Shown here piece by piece: positions 7,347-15,455 of a stretch of DNA of 64,000 nucleotides. This DNA is from Nocardioides panacis (GTDB lineage: Bacteria > Actinomycetota > Actinomycetes > Propionibacteriales > Nocardioidaceae). The stretch lies in contig NZ_CP077062.1 in NCBI RefSeq assembly GCF_019039255.1, positions 3,782,001-3,846,000 of the forward strand. The letters are read 5' to 3'. Within the stretch, counting starts at the first letter, position 1; each line of letters begins with the position of its first letter. The notes under the pieces are model-generated. The model did no database searches, was not told the DNA's origin, and was given only the letters and a program-made list of their open reading frames with translations. Position numbers and translations under genes: made by a program.

Positions 7347-8383
7347 CAGCCATGCGCATCGCCGTCCTGGGCACCGGAGCGAACGGTGCGTCCATCGGCG
7401 CCGATCTCGTCAACGCAGGTCTCGACGTCACCTTCATCGAGCAGTGGCCGGCCCACGTGGAGGCCATGCGGTCACACGGTCTCCGGGTCGAGATGCCAGG
7501 CTCGGTGGAGACGACGAGCGGCCTCACCGTCCTGCACCTGTGCGAGGTCGCCACCCTGCGTCGCCCCTTCGACCTCGTCCTGGTCGTGGTGAAGGCGTAC
7601 GACACACGGTGGACCTGCGAGCTCATCAAGCCTCTGGTGGCTCCGGACGGTCTGGTGGTGGGCGTCCAGAACGGGATGACGGTCGACACGATCGCGGAAG
7701 TGGTGGGGCCTCAGCGCACGCTCGGTGCGGTCATCGAGATCTCCTCGAACATGTTCGTCCCGGGCGTCGTCGAGCGGCAGAGCCCTCGTGACCGCTCCTG
7801 GTTCGCCCTCGGCGGCATCGAACCGGACGCCCACCACCGGGCTGAGGCCGTGGCCGCCGTGCTCGCGCACGCGGGGACCGTGGAGGTCTCTGACGACATC
7901 CGCGCCTCCAAGTGGATGAAGCTGGTCGTGAACGCCGCCGAGCTCGTGCCGTCCGCGATCCTCGACCTCGCCCTGGCCGACGCGGTCGCCGTACCCGGCA
8001 TGCGCGACTTCATGGTGCAGGCGGGCCGGGAGGCGTTGACCACGGCGATCGCCCTTGGTGTCGCGCCGCGGCCGATCTTCGGGATGGCGGACGCACTCAC
8101 CGAGGACCCCGACCGCTACGTCGAGCAGCTCTTCGACGCGGTCCTGACCGACTTCACCCTGCCCGAGACCCGCACGACGGTGCTGCAGGACTGGATGAAG
8201 GACCGTCGCAGCGAGGTGGAGGAGATCAACGGTCTCGTGGTGCGCGAGCAGGCCCGGCTCGGCGGCTCCACCCCTGCCAACGAGGCGACCGTGCGGCTGG
8301 CACGGCTGATCGAGGCGGGCGACCGACCGGCCGGGATCGACAACGTCGGCGCGCTGCTCGACGCCGTGACGACGGCGGACTGA
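7343..8383 (+). CDS. Ketopantoate reductase (ApbA/PanE)-family oxidoreductase
   Basis: The N-terminal Rossmann motif is VLGTGANGASIGADL. The family Lys is in VVVKAYDT, NGMTVD follows as in ApbA proteins, and the C-terminal helical domain has the catalytic-type Lys in RASKWMKLVVNAAE. At 346 residues it is longer than typical PanE (about 300). Together with the catabolic neighbourhood this suggests a paralogue acting on another 2-oxo or 3-hydroxy acid and not vitamin B5 synthesis. The start ATG 7343 overlaps the EboE-like stop (ATGA). It is convergent with the VOC gene at 8398, only 14 bases away, with no clear hairpin between them. Confidence 0.85.
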   Translation: MTAMRIAVLGTGANGASIGADLVNAGLDVTFIEQWPAHVEAMRSHGLRVEMPGSVETTSGLTVLHLCEVATLRRPFDLVLVVVKAYDTRWTCELIKPLVAPDGLVVGVQNGMTVDTIAEVVGPQRTLGAVIEISSNMFVPGVVERQSPRDRSWFALGGIEPDAHHRAEAVAAVLAHAGTVEVSDDIRASKWMKLVVNAAELVPSAILDLALADAVAVPGMRDFMVQAGREALTTAIALGVAPRPIFGMADALTEDPDRYVEQLFDAVLTDFTLPETRTTVLQDWMKDRRSEVEEINGLVVREQARLGGSTPANEATVRLARLIEAGDRPAGIDNVGALLDAVTTAD

Positions 8384-8397
8384 CGAGTCGCGAGCGC

Positions 8398-8850
8398 TCA
8401 GTGCGACGGAGCGGCCTGCTGGAAGAGCTCCAGCGTGACTCCGTTGGGATCGCGGAAGTAGACGAACGAGCAGCCGGCCAGCGGCCCGTCCTCGATGTCG
8501 AGCGGTGGCGCGAGGAACTCGATCCCCTTGCCCAGCAGGGATTCGTACGTCGCCCGCAGGTCGGGTACGTCGATGCACACGTGCGCGCTGCCGACGTCGG
8601 CGTTGGACCGCTCGTTCTCCTCGGTGCGCGGGTTGTCGTAGCACAGCAGCTCGACGACGCAGGAGCCGAACCGGAGGAACGCGAAGCTGAGCTCAGCGTC
8701 CGGGACGCCGACGGCCGTCGACAGGTCCGGCCCCGACCCGTGGGCCACGAACTCACGCTGGACCCCGAAGGTCTGCTCGTACCAGAGCAGGGACTCCTCC
8801 AGGTCGCGGACGGTGATCCCCACGTGGTGCATGTCCCCGAACGAGACCAT
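8398..8850 (-). CDS. VOC-superfamily (glyoxalase/dioxygenase-fold) protein
   Basis: This single-module vicinal-oxygen-chelate protein has 150 residues. Metal-ligand positions of the fold are visible: His in MHHVGITV, Glu in VVELLCY, His in SAHVCIDV and Glu in VTLELFQ. Enzymes of this fold include glyoxalase I, methylmalonyl-CoA epimerase and ring-cleaving dioxygenases. It is the last gene of the leftward operon that begins with the fused E1 gene at 13.9 kb and lies 38 bases after the dihydrolipoyl dehydrogenase. A second VOC gene (13989) flanks the other end of this operon, so two VOC proteins probably serve the same pathway. Confidence 0.82.
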   Translation of the reverse strand: MVSFGDMHHVGITVRDLEESLLWYEQTFGVQREFVAHGSGPDLSTAVGVPDAELSFAFLRFGSCVVELLCYDNPRTEENERSNADVGSAHVCIDVPDLRATYESLLGKGIEFLAPPLDIEDGPLAGCSFVYFRDPNGVTLELFQQAAPSH

Positions 8851-8888
8851 GTTCTTCCTCCCGGAGCTGTCTTCTTGCGCGGACTTCG

Positions 8889-10266
8889 TCAGGCGTGGTC
8901 GTGCAGCGGCTTGCCGGCGAGCGCCAGGGCGGCCTCGCCCAACGCCTCGTTCTGGGTGGGGTGGGCGTGGACGAAGCGGGCGATGTCCTCGGGGAAGGCC
9001 TCCCAGCTGACCATCAGGGCCGCTTCGCCGACCTGCTCACCCATCCGGGCGCCCACCATGTGCACGCCGACGATGGGACCGTTCATCTCTCGGACCAGCT
9101 TCACCAGGCCGCTCGTGCCGAGGATCTGGCTCTTCCCGTTCCCGGCGAGGCTGTACTCCCTCGTCTCGACGTCCCCGTAGAGCTCCCGTGCCTGGGCCTC
9201 GGTGAGTCCCACGGAGGCGATCTCGGGGTCGCAGTAGGTGACCCGCGGCACCAGGCGGTCCTCGACGGGCTCAGGGGCAAGGCCGGCGATGTCCTCGGCC
9301 ACGAAGATGCCGTGCGCGAACCCTCGGTGCGCCAGCTGGAGTCCCGGCACCAGGTCACCCACGGCGTAGACACCGGCTGCGCTGGTGCGCAGGCGCTCGT
9401 CGGTCACCACCCAGCCCCGGTCGAGGGTCACGCCCGCGTCCTCGAACCCCGCCCCGGACGAGGCGGGCCCGCGACCGATCGCCACCAGGACGACGTCCGC
9501 CTCGATCTCGACGTCGTCCGCGAGACCGACGGAGACCCCGGACCCGGTCTCCTTCACGACGTCCACCGTCGCGCCGAGACGGAGCTGGATGCCGCGCTTG
9601 CGGAAGGCGCGTTCGAGCACCTTGCTCATCGCCACGTCTTCGAGGGGCACCAGGTGCGGCAAGGCCTCCACGACCGTGACCTCGGCACCGAACGAACGCC
9701 ACACCGACGCGAACTCCACCCCGATCACACTTCCCCCCGATGACGACGACCCGCGCCGGCACCTCCTGGAGCTGCAGCGCCTGTTCACTCGTCACGATCC
9801 GCTGGGTCGGCTCCGCGCCGGGCAGGGTCCGGGGGTACGACCCGGTGGCCAGCACCAGGTGCTTGGCGGTGAGGGTGCGTCCGTCGACGTCCACGGTCGT
9901 CGGGGACGTCACGTGCCCTGCACCCTCGACGTAGGTGACACCGCCGGCCTTCACGAGTCCCTGCAGGCCCTTGTAGAGCCGGCTCACCACGCCGTCCTTG
10001 TACGCGTTGACCTGTGCCATGTCGATGCCGTCGAACGACGACAGGACGCCGTACAGGTGCCCCTCCAGGGTCGAGTCGGCCACCTCGGCCGCGTGCAGGA
10101 GCGCCTTGGTGGGGACGCAGCCGTTGTGCAGGCAGGTCCCGCCCAGCCGGTCCTGCTCGACGAGCGCGACCGAGAGGCCGAGCTGTCCGGCCCGCAGCGC
10201 GCAGGCGTAGCCGGCGCTGCCACCGCCGAGCACGACGACGTCGAAGTTGTCGGTCGGTTCGCTCAT
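8889..10266 (-). pseudogene. lpdA: Dihydrolipoyl dehydrogenase (E3), split by a one-base frameshift
   Basis: Both halves are well conserved but in different frames. The N-terminal part (from 10266) has the FAD motif LGGGSAGYAC and the redox disulfide GGTCLHNGCVPTK. The C-terminal part continues as SVIGVEFASVW, then the second nucleotide-binding domain, the FAD-contact motif YAVGDL and the catalytic HAHPTQNE near the end. The break falls at a run of six C (9733-9738, plus strand). Five C would join the two frames as VVVIGGSVIGVEF. I annotate one gene; it is probably a homopolymer error and not a true pseudogene. E3 reoxidises the lipoyl arm of the E2 encoded immediately upstream (10319-11653). 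Confidence 0.85.
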
Positions 10267-10318
10267 CTGGTCCGCTCCTCGAATGGCTCACGCTGGTGGC
10301 TGGGGCTGCAGGGACCCG

Positions 10319-11653
10319 TCAGACCACGAGGCTGAGCGGGTGTTCCAGGGCCGCGACCAGCGCCTGCATCCACTGGGCGGCCAGCGCTCCGTCGATGGCT
10401 CGGTGGTCCACCGAGAGCACCAGCTCCATGACGGTGGCCACGCCGACCTGCCCGTCGACCACCCGCGGAACCTGACGCGCGGCGCCGACGGCGAGGATCG
10501 CGGACTGCGGAGGGTTGATGATCGCCGAGAACTCGGTGACGCCGTACATGCCGAGGTTCGTCACGCTGATGCTTCCGCCCTCGAGGTCCCGTTGCTGCAG
10601 CCGCCCCTCGTTGGCGGCGGCGGCGAAGGCCTTGACCCCGGCCGAGATCGACGACAGCGAGCGTCCCTCCACGCCGCGGAGCACGGGAGTGACGAGGCCC
10701 CGCTCCGACGCGATGGCGACCGAGACGTCGACATGCTCGAACCGGCGCATCGCGTCGTCGGTCCACACGACGTTCGCGTCCGGCACCCGGGTGTGGGCGA
10801 CCGCGACGGCGCGCAGCACGAAGTCGTTGACGGAGAGCTTGACCGGCGAGTGCTCGTTCAGCTGCTGCCGAAGGCCCGACAGCTCGTCGATGACGGCCTC
10901 GCCCTTCAGGTAGAAGTGCGGGATCTCCTGCTTGCTCTGGGTGAGCCGGGCGGCGACGGCGCGTCGCAACCGTGTGTGCGGCACCTCCTCGAAGCCCTGG
11001 GCGGCACCGCCTGCGGTCGGCTCCGCGGGGACGGCCGCGACGGGCCGCTCGGCAGCCGGCTGCTCGGCGGAGGCCCGCTGACGGGCGGGGTCCTTGAGCG
11101 CGGCCTCGACGTCCTTGCGAACGATCCGCCCGTTGGGCCCCGACCCGGTCAGCCCCTCCGGAGAGAGCCCCGCCTCGCGGAGCAGCTTGCGCGCGATGGG
11201 GCTGACGAAGAGGCGTGTGGAGCCGGCCGGTCCCTCGGGGCTGCGCGGGGATGCCTCCGAGACCCTGTCCAGGTCCTGGGGTGGTGCACCCTGCCCCGGG
11301 CTCGGGGACTCCGCCTCGGCCTCGGGGACCTCCCGCCGCGGCGGCGCCGGCTTCGCGCTCCCGCCCACGAAGCCGAGGTCCTCGAGGATCGCGTCGAGGT
11401 CCGCGTCCAGCTCCGCCGCTGTCCCCAGCAGCGCCAGCGGCGCGCCGACCTCGACCTCGGTCCCACTCTCCGCCAGCAGGCGCAGCAGCACGGCGCCGGA
11501 CGGCGCCTCGATCTCGACGACCGCCTTCTCCGTCTCGACGACGGCGACGGCGGCCCCCGCGGTCAGGGTGTCGCCGGCCTTCACCAGCCACTCGGACAGC
11601 ACGACCTCGGTGGCTCCGGCGGCGACCTCCGGTACGCGCAACAACTCAGCCAT
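10319..11653 (-). CDS. Dihydrolipoamide acyltransferase (E2) of a 2-oxo-acid/acetoin dehydrogenase complex
   Basis: The domains are in order: a lipoyl domain at about residues 1-75 with the lipoylated Lys in VETEKAVVE (about residue 43), a proline/alanine-rich linker, a peripheral subunit-binding domain near residues 150-185 (SPIARKLLREAGL), and the catalytic acyltransferase domain with DHRAIDG near the C-terminus. It transfers the acyl group made by E1 to CoA. At 444 residues with a single lipoyl domain it is compact, as in branched-chain and acetoin complexes. It sits between E1 (upstream) and E3 (downstream) in one leftward operon. The substrate class cannot be separated between acetoin, pyruvate and branched 2-oxo acids from the sequence alone. 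Confidence 0.88.
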   Translation of the reverse strand: MAELLRVPEVAAGATEVVLSEWLVKAGDTLTAGAAVAVVETEKAVVEIEAPSGAVLLRLLAESGTEVEVGAPLALLGTAAELDADLDAILEDLGFVGGSAKPAPPRREVPEAEAESPSPGQGAPPQDLDRVSEASPRSPEGPAGSTRLFVSPIARKLLREAGLSPEGLTGSGPNGRIVRKDVEAALKDPARQRASAEQPAAERPVAAVPAEPTAGGAAQGFEEVPHTRLRRAVAARLTQSKQEIPHFYLKGEAVIDELSGLRQQLNEHSPVKLSVNDFVLRAVAVAHTRVPDANVVWTDDAMRRFEHVDVSVAIASERGLVTPVLRGVEGRSLSSISAGVKAFAAAANEGRLQQRDLEGGSISVTNLGMYGVTEFSAIINPPQSAILAVGAARQVPRVVDGQVGVATVMELVLSVDHRAIDGALAAQWMQALVAALEHPLSLVV

Positions 11654-11680
11654 GTGGGCTCTCGCTCCTCTGTCGTCTCG

Positions 11681-13861
11681 TCAGCTCGTGGTCACGGCGC
11701 GGAGCGCGGCCACGACTTCTTCGGTCCTGGCAATCGCGGCGCGTTCGAGCACCTTGCTGATGCTCGGCGAGGCCTCGGCCCCGGTGACCCGCTCGATGGG
11801 GGCGTCGAGCCAGTCGAACAGCCGGAGCTGGATCTCGTCGGCCAGCCACCGTCCGTACGACGTGCCGATCGCACCCTGTTCGACGATCAGGACCCGGTTG
11901 GTCTTGCGCACGCTGGCCTCGATCGTGTCCCAGTCGATCGACGCCCGGTCGAGCCAGCGCAGGTCGATCAGGTCTGCCGACACCTCCGGGACCTGGTCGA
12001 GAGCTTCCGCGCAGTGACCCACCATCGAGAGGTAGGAGATGACGGTCAAGTCCGATCCCTCCCGCCGTACGGCTGCCTTGCCGACCGGGATGCGGTAGTC
12101 GAGGTCGTCCACCGGGGCGGTCCCGACGGCCGCGTAGAGGTCCACGTGCTCGAGCACGACGACCGGGTCGTTGCACGCCATCGCGGTGTTCATCAGCCCC
12201 ACGTAGTCGAAGGGCGTGGAGGGCGCGACCACCCGGAGACCGGGGGCCGTGGTCAGCACCCCGGCGGGATCCATCGAGTGCTGCGAGCCGTACCCGGTGC
12301 CGGCCGCCAGCTTGCTGCGCAGCACGAACGGCACGTCGTTGTCCCCGCCGAACATGTGCCGCGCCTTGGCCACCTGGTTGAACAGCTGGTCCGCAGCCAC
12401 CCACATGAAGTCCGCGTACATGAACTCCACGACCGGGCGGAACCGGCCGTCCAGCGCCATCCCGCCGCCCAGGCCGGCGAACGCGTTCTCACTGATCGGC
12501 GTCCCCAGCACGCGGTCCGGGAAGAGCTCCAGCGGGCGCTTCGTCGCGCCGTTGGTGCCGCCCTTGAGACCGTTGACGTCCTCACCCAGGACGATGACCG
12601 ACTCGTCGGTCTCCATGCGTCGGGCCATGACGTCGGAGACCACGTCGATGAACTTGCGCTCGGCGAGCTCACCGTCGTAGGTGTCCAGCTCCTCGTAGCG
12701 GCTCGACTCCAGCTCGCTCAGGTCACCGCGGATCCCCACGTCGACGAAGCCGGGGTCGGGCCAGAGCGACCCGATGATCCGACGTTGCCCGGGCTTGCCG
12801 TCGGGCACGGGCTCGAGCAGTGCGTCGCCGATGTCCTTCATCACCTGGTCCACCTCGTCGGCGACGCCCTGGAGCTCCGCCTCGGTGCACAGCTCCCGGG
12901 CCAGGAGGTGCTCGCGGAGCTGCAGCAGCGGGTCGCGGTCCCTCCAGAGCTTCTCCTCGGCCTTGTCCCGGTAGCCGAACGCGCTCCCGGGGTACGGGCC
13001 GTTCTGGTGGAAGTAGCGGTAGAGGTCGGCCTCGATGATCGTGGGACCGTTGCCCGCGCGCATGTGCTCCAGGGCCTCGGTCATGGCCAGGTGGACTGCC
13101 AGCGCGTCCATCCCGTCCACCCGCCAGCTCGGGATGTTGAAGCCGGGGCCGCGCGCGGACACCCGAGTCTCCGCGGTGGCGGCGGCGACGGGCGTGGACA
13201 CGGCGTACTGGTTGTTCTCGATGAAGAAGCAGACCGGGAGCTTCCAGGCGGCCGCCAGGTTGAAGCTCTCGAGCACGGAGCCGATGTTGACGGCGCCGTC
13301 GCCGAAGTAGGTGACGGTGACGGCGTCGGTCCCGGACCGCTTCTGGTTGAACGCGAAGCCGGCCGCCTGGGGAACGCCGCCGCCGACGATCGCGTTGGTG
13401 CCCATCGCGCCGGCCTCCCGCCACTGGAGGTGCATGGAACCGCCACGTCCCCGGCAGAAGCCGTCGGCGAGCCCGCAGATCTCGGCGAGCGTGCGACGGA
13501 GCACCTCGCGCACGTCCTGGGTCAGCTCGGGCAGCGAACCCGACTTGGCCAGGGTGACGTGACCGAACGCCTTCGCCAGGAACTGGTGGTGTCCTCGGTG
13601 GGAGCCGTTCACGAAGTCGTCGGAGCGCAGCGGCAGGATCGAGCCGGCCGCGCCTGCCTCCTGCCCGATGCTGGAGTGCGCCGGGCCGTGGACCAGTCCC
13701 TGGCCGGCGAGCTCCAGCACGTACTCCTCGAACGAGCGGATCCACTGCGTCCGGCTGAACAGCGTCCGCAACAGGTCCGGGTCCGCGGTCGCCCAGTCCT
13801 CGGCGTTCGTGCTCAGCTGCACCCACGGCGCAGCGGCGGAGAGGTCCTCGTGACTCGGCAT
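11681..13861 (-). CDS. Fused E1 alpha-beta subunit, thiamine-dependent dehydrogenase
   Basis: One 726-residue chain holds both E1 subunits, which are normally separate genes. The alpha part (about residues 1-370) has the TPP motif FGDGAVNIGSVLESFN and a second Asn in FIENNQYAVS. The beta part begins near residue 395 (RKFIDVVSDVMARRM), with the usual GEDV and the TPP-binding-fold stretch SENAFAGLGGGMAL. The enzyme decarboxylates or cleaves a 2-oxo acid or acetoin and passes the acyl group to the E2 arm. I chose ATG 13861 because a consensus GGAGG lies eight bases upstream. The GTG at 13876 would place that GGAGG inside the coding region. The gene begins the operon E1-E2-E3-VOC and has TGGATCCA operators upstream. 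Confidence 0.88.
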   Translation of the reverse strand: MPSHEDLSAAAPWVQLSTNAEDWATADPDLLRTLFSRTQWIRSFEEYVLELAGQGLVHGPAHSSIGQEAGAAGSILPLRSDDFVNGSHRGHHQFLAKAFGHVTLAKSGSLPELTQDVREVLRRTLAEICGLADGFCRGRGGSMHLQWREAGAMGTNAIVGGGVPQAAGFAFNQKRSGTDAVTVTYFGDGAVNIGSVLESFNLAAAWKLPVCFFIENNQYAVSTPVAAATAETRVSARGPGFNIPSWRVDGMDALAVHLAMTEALEHMRAGNGPTIIEADLYRYFHQNGPYPGSAFGYRDKAEEKLWRDRDPLLQLREHLLARELCTEAELQGVADEVDQVMKDIGDALLEPVPDGKPGQRRIIGSLWPDPGFVDVGIRGDLSELESSRYEELDTYDGELAERKFIDVVSDVMARRMETDESVIVLGEDVNGLKGGTNGATKRPLELFPDRVLGTPISENAFAGLGGGMALDGRFRPVVEFMYADFMWVAADQLFNQVAKARHMFGGDNDVPFVLRSKLAAGTGYGSQHSMDPAGVLTTAPGLRVVAPSTPFDYVGLMNTAMACNDPVVVLEHVDLYAAVGTAPVDDLDYRIPVGKAAVRREGSDLTVISYLSMVGHCAEALDQVPEVSADLIDLRWLDRASIDWDTIEASVRKTNRVLIVEQGAIGTSYGRWLADEIQLRLFDWLDAPIERVTGAEASPSISKVLERAAIARTEEVVAALRAVTTS

Positions 13862-13884
13862 AGCGACAGCCTCCACGGCATTAT

Positions 13885-13892
13885 TGGATCCA
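13885..13892. promoter_or_regulatory. Operator-like palindrome TGGATCCA (site 1)
   Basis: An eight-base perfect palindrome lies 24 bases upstream of the fused E1 start, on the leftward side of the divergent region. An identical core occurs at 13960-13967. A GntR-family regulator with an FCD domain is encoded two genes to the right; such proteins bind short palindromes in their own divergent control regions. Assignment to that regulator is inferred. Confidence 0.6.
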
Positions 13893-13957
13893 CAGTTTGG
13901 TTCTCGTGCTCGCGTGCGGCCCGGGAATGCGGTTAGTGTCGGCAGCGTAGACCATTC

Positions 13958-13969
13958 AATGGATCCATT
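13958..13969. promoter_or_regulatory. Operator-like palindrome AATGGATCCATT (site 2)
   Basis: A twelve-base perfect palindrome contains the same TGGATCCA core as site 1, 75 bases away (centre to centre). It lies just ahead of the GGGAG ribosome-binding site of the VOC gene that precedes the GntR regulator. Two identical sites facing the two divergent operons suggest coordinated control of the E1-E2-E3-VOC operon and the VOC-GntR pair. Confidence 0.62.
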
Positions 13970-13988
13970 TCAAGGGAGCTGGGTGACG

Positions 13989-14495
13989 ATGGACACAGTG
14001 CTGACCGGCGTGCGTCGCGTGGACCACATCGGGGTGACCGTGCCGGACCTCGAGGCCGCGCACGACTTCTTCGTGCGGGTCCTGGGCTGCGACTACCTCT
14101 ACCGGCTCGGACCGTTCGCGGACTCGGGCCACTGGATGAGCGAGCACCTCGGTGTCGACGACACGACGGTGATGCGCCAGCTCCGGTTCTACCGCCTCGG
14201 CGGGCAGGCGATCTTCGAGGTCTTCCGGTACGACGCCGCCGACCAGAACGCCGTACCGCCACGCAACAGCGACGTCGGGGGCCACCACATCGCGTTGTAC
14301 GTCGACGACCTGGACGGGGCGGTCGCGGCGCTCCTGGCGGAGGGCATCGAGGTCCTCGGCGAACCCACGACCAGCCGCGGTCCCAGCGAAGGCCAACGGT
14401 GGGTCTACTTCCTCTCACCGTGGGGCCTGCAGTTCGAGCTAGTCTCCTACCCGCACGGCAAGGCCTTCGACCACGACCCAGCCGCCTTCGACTAG
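13989..14495 (+). CDS. VOC-superfamily (glyoxalase-like) protein
   Basis: This single VOC module has 168 residues. Ligand-type residues are His in RVDHIGVTV, Glu in AIFEVFRY, His in GGHHIALYV and Glu in LQFELVSY. ATG 13989 is preceded by GGGAG at 13974-13978; GTG 13983 is an alternative giving two extra residues. It is divergent from the dehydrogenase complex operon and is followed 28 bases later by the GntR regulator gene, so it is likely a pathway enzyme such as a lactoylglutathione-lyase-like isomerase or an epimerase. It is not closely similar to the other VOC protein at 8398. Confidence 0.82.
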   Translation: MDTVLTGVRRVDHIGVTVPDLEAAHDFFVRVLGCDYLYRLGPFADSGHWMSEHLGVDDTTVMRQLRFYRLGGQAIFEVFRYDAADQNAVPPRNSDVGGHHIALYVDDLDGAVAALLAEGIEVLGEPTTSRGPSEGQRWVYFLSPWGLQFELVSYPHGKAFDHDPAAFD

Positions 14496-14523
14496 AGCCA
14501 CCGGCACCTGGAAGGAGCTGTCC

Positions 14524-15210
14524 ATGACGCTGCCACAGGACCGGTCCCCCGTCGCCAGCCAGCGGATCTCCGACATCGTGGCCGACCGGATCCTCACGGG
14601 GATGCTGCCGCCCGGCGCCAGGATCAAGCAGGACGAGCTCGCGGACGAGCTCGGGGCCAGCCGACTACCGGTCCGCGAGGCGCTCCGCATGCTCGAGTCC
14701 CGAGGACTCGTCACGTTGAAGGCGAACTCCGGCGCCTGGGTTGCCCAGATGAGCCTGTCCGACCTCGATCTCTCCTACGAGATCCGGGAACGAGTGGAGC
14801 CCCTCCTCCTGACGAACAGCCTTCCACGCCTCACGGATGAGGACCTCGACAAGATGCGATCCGTCCAGGACGAGATCGAGTCCAACGACAACGTCGAGCG
14901 GTTCTTGTTCCTGGACCGCAAGTTCCATTGGTTGTCCTACAGCCGGCACTCCGCACCCCAGCTGGCGTCCATGATCGAGCGCCTCTGGGACACGACCCAG
15001 CACTACCGGCGCGCGTTCGTCGAGCTCTCCAAGAGCCAGGGATCCTGGATCATCGCGGCCGAGCACCGGTTGCTCCTCGAAGCGCTTACTCGCCGGGACG
15101 CGGTGACAGCGAGCACCGTCCTGGGCATGCACATCCGGCGGACGCGCGTGGCGCTGGCGAGCCACTCCGAGCTGTTCCCGCAGGAACCAACGGCTGCCGA
15201 GTCGGGCTAG
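14524..15210 (+). CDS. GntR-family transcriptional regulator, FCD (FadR C-terminal domain) type
   Basis: The N-terminal winged helix is clear (LADELGASRLPVREALRMLE, about residues 38-57). The all-helical FCD ligand-binding domain follows, with the conserved Asp and His residues typical of metal-dependent FCD proteins (LDRKFHWLSY, and EHRLLLEAL followed by GMHIRRT). FCD regulators usually sense a carboxylic acid of the pathway they control. The ribosome-binding site is GGAG in GAAGGAGCTGTCC before ATG 14524. It probably binds the paired TGGATCCA palindromes at 13885 and 13958 and represses both flanking operons until the acid appears. Confidence 0.9.
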   Translation: MTLPQDRSPVASQRISDIVADRILTGMLPPGARIKQDELADELGASRLPVREALRMLESRGLVTLKANSGAWVAQMSLSDLDLSYEIRERVEPLLLTNSLPRLTDEDLDKMRSVQDEIESNDNVERFLFLDRKFHWLSYSRHSAPQLASMIERLWDTTQHYRRAFVELSKSQGSWIIAAEHRLLLEALTRRDAVTASTVLGMHIRRTRVALASHSELFPQEPTAAESG

Positions 15211-15232
15211 CGGCAGGCCGACCCCTGCCGCT
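15209..15232 (+). terminator. Hairpin after the GntR gene
   Basis: The inverted repeat AGCGGCAGG (15209-15217) and CCTGCCGCT (15224-15232) has a six-base loop and overlaps the GntR stop codon. It separates the accessory catabolic region from the leftward tRNA-Thr gene. No U-tract follows, which is common in this GC-rich group. Confidence 0.6.
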
Positions 15233-15309
15233 CCTCGGCTGCACCCGGAGGGGCTGGCCAGCCTGCGGACGCTCTGCCTCACGGACCGACTGGCCCGGGA
15301 CTGTGCTGG

Positions 15310-15382
15310 AGCCGCCTGTCGGAATCGAACCGACGACCTTCTCATTACGAGTGAGACGCTCTACCGACTGAGCTAAGGCGGC
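15310..15382 (-). tRNA. tRNA-Thr (anticodon CGU)
   Basis: Read on the minus strand, the acceptor arm GCCGCCT pairs with AGGCGGC. The D arm has GCTC/GAGC, the anticodon arm is TCTCA-CTCGTAA-TGAGA with anticodon CGT, and the T arm is GTCGG-TTCGATT-CCGAC. CCA is not encoded. The discriminator base is T. It marks the boundary between the accessory catabolic genes on its left and the conserved core on its right, but no integrase gene or direct repeat of its 3' end is visible. Confidence 0.95.
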
Positions 15383-15455
15383 GCAGTGCCCGACCTGACA
15401 GCCGGGCACGCCGGACGAGTATACGAAAGACCGACCCGGCTGCCGAATCCGGCCG

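Noticed and set aside
10247-13936. Very long plus-strand open frame (1229 codons) opposite the E1-E2 genes
   Set aside because: It is the GC-rich antisense shadow of two clearly recognisable minus-strand genes; the translation is low-complexity Arg/Gly/His/Asp with no domain.
15310-15382. tRNA-Thr as an attachment site of an integrated island at 1-15 kb
   Set aside because: No integrase, excisionase or direct repeat of the tRNA 3' end is visible. The left end of the accessory region is outside the window, so this remains untested.
15086-15409. Minus-strand open frame through the tRNA gene
   Set aside because: The predicted peptide is the well-known false protein read from a tRNA gene and its flank.
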